A stretch of 64,000 nucleotides of DNA. It comes from Anastrepha obliqua (taxonomy: Eukaryota; Arthropoda; Insecta; Diptera; Tephritidae). The stretch is from NCBI RefSeq assembly GCF_027943255.1, contig NC_072897.1, forward strand, positions 56,940,406-57,004,405, given 5' to 3'. The notes beneath the pieces are model-generated. The model did no database searches, had not been told where the DNA came from, and saw only the letters and a program-made list of their open reading frames with translations. Positions within the stretch are counted from its first letter, which is position 1. Each line of letters starts with the position of its first letter. Positions 28,391-38,167 of this stretch are shown in pieces. The position numbers were made by a program, and so were the translations under genes.

Positions 28391-28589
28391 ATATTAATTC
28401 TCGTATGCTAAAATAACTGTTCTATATAAAATTTAATTGTTTTCCACTGGCACTGGCCATGATGAAATAGATTTAATAATTTTCCTAACTAATTGTTAAA
28501 AAATGTACTAGATGTCAGTATGACAGATGTATGATTAATGTAGGAATAACAAAATAAATAAAAAAAAAAAAAAAAAATACATAATAGAT

Positions 28590-29302
28590 ATTAATTTTCA
28601 ATTGAATTTGATATCCAGCTTTGCGCCCATCACTTTGGCGGTCTTTCAGGACGTCGTCTTCCGACAGGAATTCCGCCGTGTGCAATTTTAATTAATCGGT
28701 TGTTGGAAGCTCTTGAAACATGCTCTTCAGTGCTCGTCTGAATTCTAATATGGTTTCTAAAGCAATCCAATCTCGTTTTTCCTGCTACCGTCTTTAATGC
28801 GTGCATTTCTGTAGAGCGTAATAATTGTTTCGTTTTTGTGCTCTCCGCACGTACCTCTACACCGTATGTTAATATCGGTCTTACGATTGTTTTATACACA
28901 TTCGTTTTGCTTTCCGCATTCATGTATTTGTTCTTCCATACATTACAAAATCCTGATATTTTTGCACTATATGTACATCTTTCTCTCACTTCTGTGATGA
29001 TATTCCGACCGTTAGATATATCTATTCCCAAATACTTGAAATGCATTGTTTGTTCTATAATATTCTGGTTAATTTCCAGTTTACACCTTATTGGCTCCTC
29101 AGGTTTTACTATCGTCTGCATAGCAAATAATTGTTATGTTTTGATTGTTTAGTTTGTAACCTTGCAGTTGGGTAACTTCAGAAATAATTTTATCCATGAT
29201 GAGATTAAAAAATTTTGGGATTAATGAATCCTGTGTGATATATTTATAAATTTTCGGATTATTAAGCTCGGCACAAGTACCTAAAAGGTCACTATAGACC
29301 AA
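28590..29302 (-). pseudogene. RTE-like reverse transcriptase fragment
   Basis: Two minus-strand frames overlap at 29099-29121. The first (29099-29302) has SLIPKFFNLIMDKII and ICYADD, the catalytic YADD box. The second (28630-29121) continues PEEPIRCKLEINQ, FKYLGIDIS, RPILTYGVEVRA, LKTVAGKTRLD and ends GGIPVGRRRPERPPK. The order is that of the RT palm, thumb and C-terminus of an RTE-like element common in arthropods. The endonuclease is absent. It lies between the jockey-type poly(A) and the resumed LTR element. Confidence 0.7.
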
Positions 29303-29532
29303 ACAACTCCAATAACAAGCACCGAGGCAGGCTCATCAACACAGCCACCGCTAATGTATCCAACAACAAGTTTGTCTGTTTGCGCGCCACCCTTCTCTGC
29401 AGAGCGCCCTGCGTTGTGGTTCGCTCAATGAGACTCGCAATTCAGAAGTCGATCAGTTTATAATGAAGATGACTTGTTCCACCATGCAGTGCCACTCATC
29501 GACACGCAATCATCAGCGGACGACGTCGACGT

Positions 29533-32500
29533 TTGTTTGTTAACAGTAATAGTAGCCCCGCCAGTGTCGGGCATATCACCGGTCATCTTCGTCTAGCTCA
29601 TCTAGGGGTAGGCCCCGGAAACACACGGTTTCGACGGGAGGGTGGTGGTTGGACTCCGATTACGGCATTCAGTGGACGGGAGCTTAAGAAGTTGGTGACG
29701 GTCTCCCGGTGAATGTCGTTTATTGACTGTCTAAACACTGTCAGGTCCAGTAGATTGCGGTCAGTTTTGTCCTGGATTTCGTCAGCGTAGTCTAAGAGAT
29801 GCCTCCTGACGTGCCTGGGAGGCGTCTCAGGCTCAAGCAGGTGTCTGGAGGGGGGAAACCTGCGGTAACATCCCAGCAGGAACTGCTTGCTAAGCAGTTT
29901 TTTATGCTACATTACTGGATGCATTTTTGCCTCGTTGTGTAGGTGTTGAACCGGGGACATCAGCAGGCAACCGGTCGCTGTTCGAATGGCAGTATTTTGG
30001 CATGTCTGTAGCTTTGTCCACTGCGTGTCACTAGTTCCAGGCGACCAGACAGGTGCTGCATAGTTTAGAACCGGCCGACCAATTGCCTTAAATGTCGATA
30101 GCAATAGTTCTTTGTCTTTGCCCCAAGTGCTGCCGGCAAGCGATTTGAGGACCTTGTTGCGGTTTTGGACTTTAGTGGCAATTGCGGTAGTGTGCGCTGA
30201 GAAGGAGAGCAAACTGTCAAAGGTTACACACAAGATTTTGGGGTTGCTTACCGTCGGAATTGGTCGACTTTTGTCGAAGTGGTAAAGAGGGTCGCCATGG
30301 ATTTAGTGGGGGAAAGTTGGAGATTCCTTGCAGTGAATCGCGCGTATGAGAACAGGGAGACTCCCTCTGCTGGCTGGGGGAGTTTCGGGAAATAGAAATT
30401 GAAAAAAGGGTGAAAGGACACCACCCTGCGAAACTCCTTGCTATAGTTTCCTCTGTTTGGAAGTTTTGTGTTGAAATATCACCGACGAATGAAGACCACA
30501 CAGGTAGTTCGCGGTCCACCTCTTCAGCCCTGGCGTGAGTGCCGTCTGTAAAATGTCATCTAGTAGCGTGGCGTGGCTGACTGTATCGAAAGCCTTTTTT
30601 AGGTCCAACGCTACTAGGACAGTCCTCTCGCAGGGGCGGTTTTGGCTAAGCCCGCGGTTTATTTGAGCGCTTATGGCGGTGAGTGCACGGCTATGCACTC
30701 GTCGGAAGCCGTGCTGATGTGGGGCTACGGCCAGGTGTTTCGTGAAGAGTGAGAGTAGGAGGGCTTCAAGTGTCTTCACTACTGGGGAAAGGAGACTTAT
30801 CGAACGGTAAGATTCCCCTTGGTTGGCCGGTTTTCCAGCTTTCAGTAGTGGGACCACTCTCCCTGCTTTCCACTTGCTAGGGATGATGAGAGTGGCCAAG
30901 GACAGATTGAAGACCCCTTTGAGAAATCCTAATCCCAATGGTCCCAGGTGCTTAAGCATCAGCGCGTGTGGTCCGTCAGGGCCAATGGCTTTTGATGTTT
31001 TAAATTTATTGAAGGCCCCATGAACCTCATGACCGGAGAAAGTAAGTGGCGCACTGTCGTTCGTCAGTTTGTGCAGTCTTCTGGTAGCACGACGCTTGGA
31101 TTTGTCGGCCGGAGGATGCAGTATAAAAAACCGCCTAAAATAGTTCGCGCATCTCTTCGGGTCCGACGAAGTACAACCGTTGAAGGTGATGGCCACCTTG
31201 TCGTTGTGCTTCGTCGGGTTCGACAGGTCTTCAAGTGCTCAACCCATTTAGTCCGCTTGTGTTGGTCTACCAGTTGCTGGGTCTCCAAATTGAGATCGCT
31301 TATGAGGGGATCCCCGGGATCGGCCGGGCGTAGGGGGTCACGCTCGTTTGCCAAGCTGGCTGCTTCGGCTGGGAAATGAGGACGGATGTCCTTGAAACTA
31401 CCAGCTGGGATGAAGCGAGCCGCAGCAGCTGTGAGCATCATGCGGAATGCGCGTTCGCCTGCGCGCACATCGATGGGGATGGGAAGAGGGGCGAAGGTGT
31501 CCTCGGTAAATTCCGTGAAGCCGTCCAATTCGCTTTTTTGAAGTTAAAATAAGACCGGTGGTTCGCGGAAACAAAGTCGGCAGGTCTCTCAATCGAACGA
31601 TAATGGGCAAGTGGTCTGATGCAAGCGATAGTATAGGTCGCCACGTTATGCTATTTATCAGACCCGCGCTAGCTATTGTTAGGTCAGGCGAGCTGCTGCC
31701 ATTGCCCATTACCCTGGTGGGGGCTTCGTCGTTCACAGTGCTGAATGTCGAGTCGTCTATCTGCTCTGCCAATTGCTGTCCCCTACGATTATTTGGCAGG
31801 CTACACCAGCCCTGTCTAGTGTATCGTGGGGGCGTCGTCGTTAACAGTGCTGAACGTCGAATCGTTTATCTGCTCTGCCAGTTGCTGGTCCCTACGATCA
31901 TTTGACGGGCTTGAATGCCAAAGATCGTGATGCGCATTAAAGTCACCTACAACCAATCGGTTTTCACCTCTGATGAGCGCACCTATATCAGGGTTATATC
32001 CTGCTGGGCAGCAGGTGACAGCGGGTATATAAATGTTAAAAATTTCGAGCTCGGAATCGCCTGTCCGGACAGCTATGTCTTGACATTCTAAGGTGCTGTC
32101 CCTGCGGTCGATCCCTTCCTCAATGAGACGATACTGCACTGTGTGGTGGACTATAAACGCTGGGCCACCACCTTTGTCTCGCTCGCGATCACGTCTGTGC
32201 ACGTTATAGCCATCCCTGGTGATCAGAAAGGACCTAGCGTGCAGCTTTGTTTCCTGGACCGCAGCTATTTTGGTACTGTGCCGGCTCATAAAGTCAACTA
32301 TCTCGTCGACCTTGCTCGTGAGTCCCTTACAGTTGAATTGCAGAAGCTTAAAGCTTCTGGGTGATGTCACAAGAATTGCAATTGGCTGATGCCAGATTCC
32401 GAGGTATTACGGCCTGACACACGGAAGAGCTGCTGGTTTGTATACGCACTGTGGTTGGAGCAGGAGGGAAGGGGATGGGTTAAGTCGGGGGAGTGGTGTT

Positions 32501-32874
32501 GCTCCGATAGGCTCCTTACCGTAGAGGTATTGGTTGTTGTGGCGGTTGGTAGTGCCGGCCTATCAGGGGGGGTAGTAGCCGTGGAGGCATTAGACGCCTG
32601 CTGGCGGGAGCAACACGAGGCCACATACCGTGTGGTCCACTCCGTATGTGTCTTAAGGCCTGAACAGGTGTTAAGATGGCTCCACCCGTTGCATTTGTTG
32701 CACCTAACCGAGGTGGAGTTCGGGTGGAGCCGTTTATGGCAGCCGCAGCAATAGAATACTTCTGGCCCAGGGTTGGATTCAATTCCAGCCCTGAGGAGAA
32801 GTATTTGGAGCAAGATTGCTCCGAGGAGTTGCTGGTATCGTCATCGGTATCGTAGAACCGGCTGCCATGGAAAT
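29533..32874 (-). mobile_element. Family A (A3 tail) copy with internal deletions and a duplication
   Basis: A TTTG tail starts at 29533 and the 5' end is near 32874 (ATTTCCATGGCAGCC). A 10-bp duplication, ACGTCGACGT, lies at 29523-29532 and 32887-32896, with 12 extra bases at the 5' junction. Part of the C-terminal region is missing near 29638, and the 5' folded module is partly deleted at about 32830-32850. About 95 bp of the endonuclease region occur twice, around a short hairpin at 31801-31824. Confidence 0.85.
29907..32813 (-). pseudogene. Disrupted family A polyprotein (A3 copy)
   Basis: In sense order: 2A-like motif with NPGP (32763-32774) and finger 1 (32367-32813); endonuclease (31816-32370; QFNCKGLTSK, VQETKL, VVGDFNAHHDLW); endonuclease end and linker (31064-31772); reverse transcriptase (30441-31196; GPDGPHALMLKHL, DLKKAFDTVSH); and thumb (29907-30233). 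The second finger is missing between 32367 and 32390. The endonuclease frame ends at the duplication junction. The palm region with YADD is damaged near 30330. Confidence 0.85.
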
Positions 32875-33115
32875 GAACGTCAATGAACGTCGACGTCATA
32901 CATCTTGTTCAAGACGGCCCCAATCGAGCGGCTTACGAAGTCAAAAGACGCAAAACTCCTACAACTTTTAGATGGTGAGCAAATTGGCGATCGCACCCCG
33001 TCACAATTTTTCCGCCACCTTTGCAGTCTTTGTCCAGACGTTTCAGATAACGTAATTAAAGCAAGATGGCATTCTCAATTTTCGTCACAAACACTCGCGC
33101 TGGCTTGAGAGCGCA

Positions 33116-34850
33116 GCCCGATGCTTCATTAGAAGACCTCAGCCCTCTAGCTGACAAAATTCACGAGGTCGTTCCACAGCAGTCATTACGCTCCGAAGTC
33201 GTAGAAATACGCAAACAATTACGATCACTCTAAATAAGAAACTCACGCAGTAAAGGTAGACAACAACGCCCACAACCTCGTGTCAGGCGTAAATTGGTCA
33301 CACAGTCCCGTGCATTTGTCGATAAACGGTCAATGTTTTTACCACAAAAAATTTTGCAATGAAGCTCGGCTAAGTTTGCAAAAAACGCGAAAGAGGGTCT
33401 ATAAAGGCGGTAAAAGGCTCTACAATTACAACATCATACCGCCTCTGTTTGATAGATCGCGCTTCTGGGACAAAATTTCTTGTGGATACGGGCGCTGATG
33501 TATCTGTTTTCCCTCGCTCGCGAATCTCTGCAAACGTAACTTCTATTAGGTATCAGTTGTACACAGCTACAGACGCAACAATTTAAACATATGGGCATCA
33601 TATGCTTGCGCTTGATTTTGCCTTGCGACGCAAATTTACCTGGTGCTTTGTGATCGCCAACGTAACGAATCCGCTTATTGGAGCTGACTTTATAAGTCAT
33701 TTTGGTTTGTTAGTCGACTTAAAAAACAAGCAAATTAGCGACGAGGAAACAGGTATAACATATCCAAGGCTAGTGAGAAACGCATCCCATATTATGTGAA
33801 TCAAGGTGATTCGCATTCAATCGCTCTACAGTGACCTTACAAAAGAATTTCCCGGCATCACCAAACCTAACGGTGAATTCAAATTTGCCAAGAACATAGC
33901 AGTGCACCACATAAAAACAACCAAAAACCCGCCAGTGTCAAGCAAAGCACGACGTATTGCACCACATAAGTTCGGTAATTCCCGAACAAGACATTGAAAA
34001 ACCGCAAATATCACCGTTCGGGTTGTTTGAATTTCCGTTTATGACTTTTGTACATCGATTGGAGCAGTGTTACAATAAATTCATGGCAATCGCTTGCTCT
34101 CTTTAGCCGGACGCTACCAGAATCTATACGCAAGCTTTTAATTTACGATCGTGAACCTCAAGCAATATACGATGCTGTTAAATATTTGCGGCATATGTTC
34201 GAGGGCTGACATATTGTGATTTATACTGACCTACCTAGGCCAATTCACCACAGAAATAAATCATCTTTGTGGGCAGAACAATATAGTAGTAACACGTTAT
34301 CACGGATAGAAACAATCACAGCTCCTGTGACAGCTCAACAGTTAGCTGATGCTCAAGGAAGTGACGCAGAGCTTCAACAGCTTCTCGCTGACTCTATCTC
34401 GACGCTTCAATTGAAAATTTCCTTTTTCCGTAACATAACGCTAGTTTATACTGCGATATATGCTCAGGCACTCAACGTCATGTTACTACAATACCAGCGA
34501 GATTCCAGTTACCGTCACAATGATTCGAACTCATACATATGGATCTCATTACGCTGCCTCCTTCCAAAGGCTTTCGCCAATGCCTGACAATAATCGACCG
34601 CGTTCGTTTCAAACAATTACACACTTGCTCCCACGTTTTGGTACGCCAAGCCAAATTGGACCATCATTCTCAGCACCATATCAAGGGCCATATCGGGTCG
34701 GTATCGGGCGTGGTATCATTGGTATCAGTAGATCGACTCCAGACGGTCTATGAAGTCCATGACGAACCACCAACAGAAGTTTCTTCTGATCCAACCACAA
34801 CTAATAGTGCACAAGGGTACACCTACCCAATAAATTTTTAGTTTAGTTTA
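33116..34850 (+). pseudogene. Pol relic of the CsRn1-type LTR element
   Basis: A late Gag knuckle-like stretch (NGQCFYHKKF, about 33310-33350) is followed by the protease with the catalytic VDTGADVSVFPRS (DTG at 33485-33493) and GADFISHFGLLVDLKNKQI (about 33680-33740). Next come the start of the reverse transcriptase (GITKPNGEFKF, VSSKARRIAPH), an FGLFEFPFMTF block near 34020, a LADAQGSDAELQQLLAD block (34330-34390), an integrase-like LPPSKGFRQCLTIIDR (34550-34600) and a C-terminal SVDRLQTVYEV (34725-34760). The YADD/YIDD region and most of the RNase H and integrase are gone. Confidence 0.7.
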
Positions 34851-34929
34851 TTATACGCATATTATTCAGTTCGTTTGTTTATATTTTTCTTTTCGGAACT
34901 TGTCATGTAAAATTACAAAAAAAACTATC

Positions 34930-35193
34930 TTTTACCATAGAGAATCAAAACCTCTCACTAATTTGTTTATATGCAATAAAGTTCAAGTCTAGACATTGGA
35001 GCTATTGTTATGCCCAGCAATGCTATAACAGACGGAATAAACTTCCTTCTGCGATGACACACCGAAAGGCACGCACGCGTTTGCGGTAATTGGTATTATT
35101 ATAATATTAATTTTATTTTGTATTATAACATTTCAATAAAAACTAAATGTTTCCTTTTAACGTAAGCGGTTAATATTTTATAATTAGTATCGC

Positions 35194-35197
<4 letters not shown>
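34930..35197 (+). repeat. 3' LTR of the CsRn1-type element
   Basis: CTATCTTTTACCATAGAGAA to TATCGCTACA matches the 5' LTR at 23733-23985. It contains an AATAAA-like word and ends at 35197, directly before a TA repeat that belongs to the neighbouring SINE. The 5' edge is uncertain by some tens of bases. Confidence 0.75.
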
Positions 35198-35232
<35 letters not shown>

Positions 35233-35526
35233 TATAATTGGTGCGTACACCCTTTCTGGGTGTTTGGCCGAGCTCCTCCTATTTGTTATGTGCGTCTTGA
35301 TGTTGTTCCACAAATGGAGGGACGTACAGTTTCGAGCCCACTCCGAACAGCAGATACTTTTTATGAGGAGCATTTTCATGGCAAAAATACAATCGGAGGC
35401 TTGCCATTGCATGCCGAGGGGCGATCGCTATTAGTAAAAACTTTTTCTTCATTTTTTCTTCATAATTTCGTTCTCTCTTAATTCCGAATGATAGCCACGC
35501 ACCAACCCATTCGGGTACGGCGGCCG
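35198..35526 (-). mobile_element. tRNA-derived SINE with a TA-repeat tail
   Basis: Read on the minus strand the element begins GGCGGCCGCCGTACCCGAAT, an A-box-like sequence (CGAATGGGTTGG). It then has a body with GGCATGCAATGG and CTGTACGTCCC, and ends CACCAATTATATATA followed by a TA repeat (35198-35236). The B box expected after CGTTCTC is damaged. A related copy is at 48436-48655. The tail joins the LTR at 35197 directly, so the exact target is obscured. Confidence 0.65.
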
Positions 35527-35535
35527 CCTATATAT

Positions 35536-35846
35536 GTTAAAGTTTTCGAGATCGGCATCGCCTGACATTCCTTGGTACCTTGACATTCTGAGGTACTTCA
35601 TCGATAAGACAATACTGCACTGTGTGGTGGACTATAAACGCTATACCTCTACCGCTGTCTCGCTCGCGATCCCCGCTGTGCACGTTGTAGCCATCCCTGG
35701 TAATGAGGGAGGAGGTAGCGTGCAGTTTTGTTTCTTGGACCGCAGCTATTTTGATTCCATGCCGGCTTTAAAGTCGACTATCTCATCTATCTTACTCATG
35801 AAACCGTTGCAGTTAACTTGAAGGAGCTTGAAGCTCCTCGGGAGTA
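35536..35846 (-). pseudogene. Family A endonuclease N-terminal fragment
   Basis: About 310 bp of the start of the endonuclease region, minus strand, with frame breaks. Recognisable nucleotide blocks match the full-length copy at 18830-19140. It is truncated on both sides; the left edge follows the SINE and the right edge is an A2 insertion at 35849. Confidence 0.7.
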
Positions 35847-35848
35847 TG

Positions 35849-38165
35849 GTTGTTGTTGTTGTTGTAGCAGTATCTTCGCCCTGTCAGTGTAGTGTAATTA
35901 CCGGTCGTCTTCGTCTAGCTCATCTAACGGTAGGCCCAGGAAACTGGCTGTTTCGACGGGTTGGGTCCAAAGGGAGACGGGTGTTAGATGAGTGGGTTTG
36001 TTGGGGTATGTGAAAAGGTGGTTAGTGTCCTGCGGGGTGCCTTCACATGCTGAACATATGTTTAGTATGTCGGGGTCGATTCTGGATAGGTAGGAGTTTA
36101 ACCTGCTACAGTATCCAGAACGTAATTGTGCCAAGATTATGTGGGACTCTCAGGGAAGCTGGAGCTCTTCATCTGCGATGGGTGGTGGTTGGACTCCGAT
36201 AACGGCATTCGGGGGTCAAGAGCTTAAGGAGGTGGTAAGGGTCTCCCGATGGATGTCGTTTATGGCCTGTCTGTATACTGTCTGATCCTGGAGTGGTCTG
36301 TCTGTTTTGTCCTGGATCTCGTCCACGTAGTTGAGGAAGTGTCTCCTGATGTGCCTGTGAGGTGGCTCGGGCTCGAGCAGGTGTCTGCATGGGTGAGGCC
36401 TTCGGTGACACCCTAGCAGAAACTGCTTGCCGAGCATTTTGTTGTGCTCCTTAACAGGGAGCATCTGAGCTTCGTCATGCAGGTGTTGAATTGGGGACAT
36501 CAGGAGACATCCTGTCGCGGTCCTGATGGCAGTATTTTGGCAGGTCTGGAGCTTCGCCCACTGCGTATCATTGGTTCCAGGAGCGGAATAGTTGAGAACC
36601 GGTCGGCCTATTGCTTTGAAAGTCGACAGCAACATTTCTTTGTCTTTGCCCCAAGTGCTGCCGGCGAGCGACTTGAGGACCTTGTTGCGATTCTGTACTC
36701 TCGTTGCAATAGCGGCTGTGTGCGCTGAGAAGGAGAGCATGCTGTCAAAGGTGACTCCCAAAATTCTGGGGTTATTAACCGTCGGTATTGGGGTATCATC
36801 GACGTGCACTTGAAGTTGCAGCTTGACCTCCTTTGTCCAGGTGGTAAAAAGGGTCGCCGTGGATTTAGTGGGAGAAAGTTTTAAGTTTCTCGCAGTGAAG
36901 AAGCGAGAAAGGCGGGCGAGGTAGTCGTTTACCTTAGAGCATAGGCCATCAATGTCATTGCCCGACGCCATTATCGTACAGTCGTCGGCGTATGAGACCA
37001 GTGAGACTCCCTCTGGTGGCTGGGGGAGTTTCGAAATATAGAAATTGAAAAGCAAGGGTGAAAGGGGCGGTTTTGGTTTAGTCCGCGGTTTACCTGGGTG
37101 TTTATGATGGTGAGTGCCGTGCTGGTGCTGTGCACTCTACGGAAACCATGCTGGTGTGGGGCTGCAGTCAGGTGTTGTGTGAGGAGTGGGATTAGAAGGG
37201 CATCAAGTGTCTTCACTACTGGGGAAAGGAGAGTTATCGGACGATAAGACTCCCCTTGGTTGGCGGGTTTCCCAGGCTTCAGTAGTGGGTCATGGACAGA
37301 TTGAAGACCTTAGTGAGATATTCTACTCCCAATGGACCCAGTTTTTTCAACATCAGCATGTTAAGTCCGCAGGGCCGATGGCTCTTGATGGTTTCATTAG
37401 TTTGATGGCCCCCTGAACCTCGTCGCTGGTGAAAGTAAGCGGTGCACTGTTTTAGGGCAGTTTGTGCAACCGTCTGGTGGCACAACGTTTGGATCTGTCG
37501 ACCGGAGCATGCAGTATAAATTGCCGGCTAAAATAGCTCGCGCATCTCTTCGGGTCCGACGAAGTACGACCGTTGAAGTCGATATCCACCTTGTCGTTGT
37601 GCTTCGTCGGGTTCGACAGGGACCTTACGGTGGACCAGAGCTTACTCACACCAGAGGTGAAGTTACAGGGCTTCAGATTCTCTACCCATTTGGTCCGCTT
37701 ATGTGGGGTGACCAGTTGCCGGATCTCCGAATTGAGATCCTTTATTCGAGGATCCCCGGGATCGGCCTGGCATAGACAGTCACGCTCGTTTGCCATAACG
37801 GCTGCTTCGGCTGGGAAATTGGGACGTAATTCCCGGATCCGTCCAGCGGGTATGAAGCGAGCCGCGGCGGCTGTGATCGCCTTGCCGAATGCGCGTTCGC
37901 CTGCGCGCACATCGGTGGGAGTGGGTAGGGCTGCGAAGATGTCCTCAGTAAATTTCGCGAATCTGGTCCAATCACCTTTGTTAAAGTTGACGTATGACCG
38001 GGGATCCGCGGAGACAAAGTCGGCAGGTCTCTCGATCGAGATGATAATGGGCAAGTGGTCTGATGCAAGCGATAGCATAGTTCGCCAGGTTATGCTATTT
38101 ATCAGACTAGCGCTAGCAATTGTTATGTCAGGCGAGCTGCTGCAATTGCCCACTACCCTAGTTGG
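35849..38165 (-). mobile_element. Family A (A2 tail) copy, 5' truncated
   Basis: The copy runs from GTT repeats at about 35849 to the endonuclease region (VGNCSSSPDITIAS) at about 38165, where an A1 insertion begins. Coding pieces on the minus strand are 37452-38153 (endonuclease end and linker; SDHLPIIISIERP), 36971-37216 and 37279-37485 (RT start) and 35898-37055 (YADDCTIM through the C-terminus; frames change at about 36190). A deletion near 37065 removes motif A and B. The copy cannot encode an active enzyme. Confidence 0.85.
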
Positions 38166-38167
38166 GG

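Larger units (their letters stand above)
24300..28577 (+). mobile_element. Jockey-type non-LTR retrotransposon, inactive
   Basis: The plus-strand element has two ORFs and a poly(A) tail (about 28558-28577). The 5' boundary is approximate. ORF1 is a Gag-like protein with zinc knuckles, and ORF2 carries an APE endonuclease and reverse transcriptase. It is base-poor in G and C compared with family A and has A-rich coding. It lies in the leader/gag region of the LTR element. Confidence 0.8.
29303..33115 (+). pseudogene. Gag relic of the CsRn1-type LTR element
   Basis: About 29340-29532 reads SLSVCAPPFSAERPALWFAQ followed by frameshifted sequence. Beyond the A3 insert, 32905-33108 reads APIERLTKSKDAKLLQLL and GDRTPSQFFRHL, ending in a stop. 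This order (a PALWFAQ block, then LGDRxPSQF-like) is standard for Gag of this clade. Several frameshifts break it. Joining across the insert restores a sensible order, supporting A3 as the later event. Confidence 0.65.
23986..35197 (+). mobile_element. CsRn1-type Ty3/gypsy LTR retrotransposon, old and split by nested elements
   Basis: After the leader (24003 to about 24290) the element is interrupted by a jockey-type element (to 28577) and an RTE-like fragment (to about 29302). It resumes with gag at about 29303-29532, is interrupted by A3 (29533-32874), and continues with gag, protease and reverse transcriptase relics to the 3' LTR. With the inserts removed, about 3.5 kb remain, less than a complete element, so the integrase region is largely deleted. 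This reading depends on gag joining across the A3 insert, which it does in sense. Confidence 0.7.

Noticed and set aside
35198..35236. TA repeat as an independent microsatellite or attachment site
   Set aside because: It fits the 3' tail of the SINE that follows it on the minus strand.
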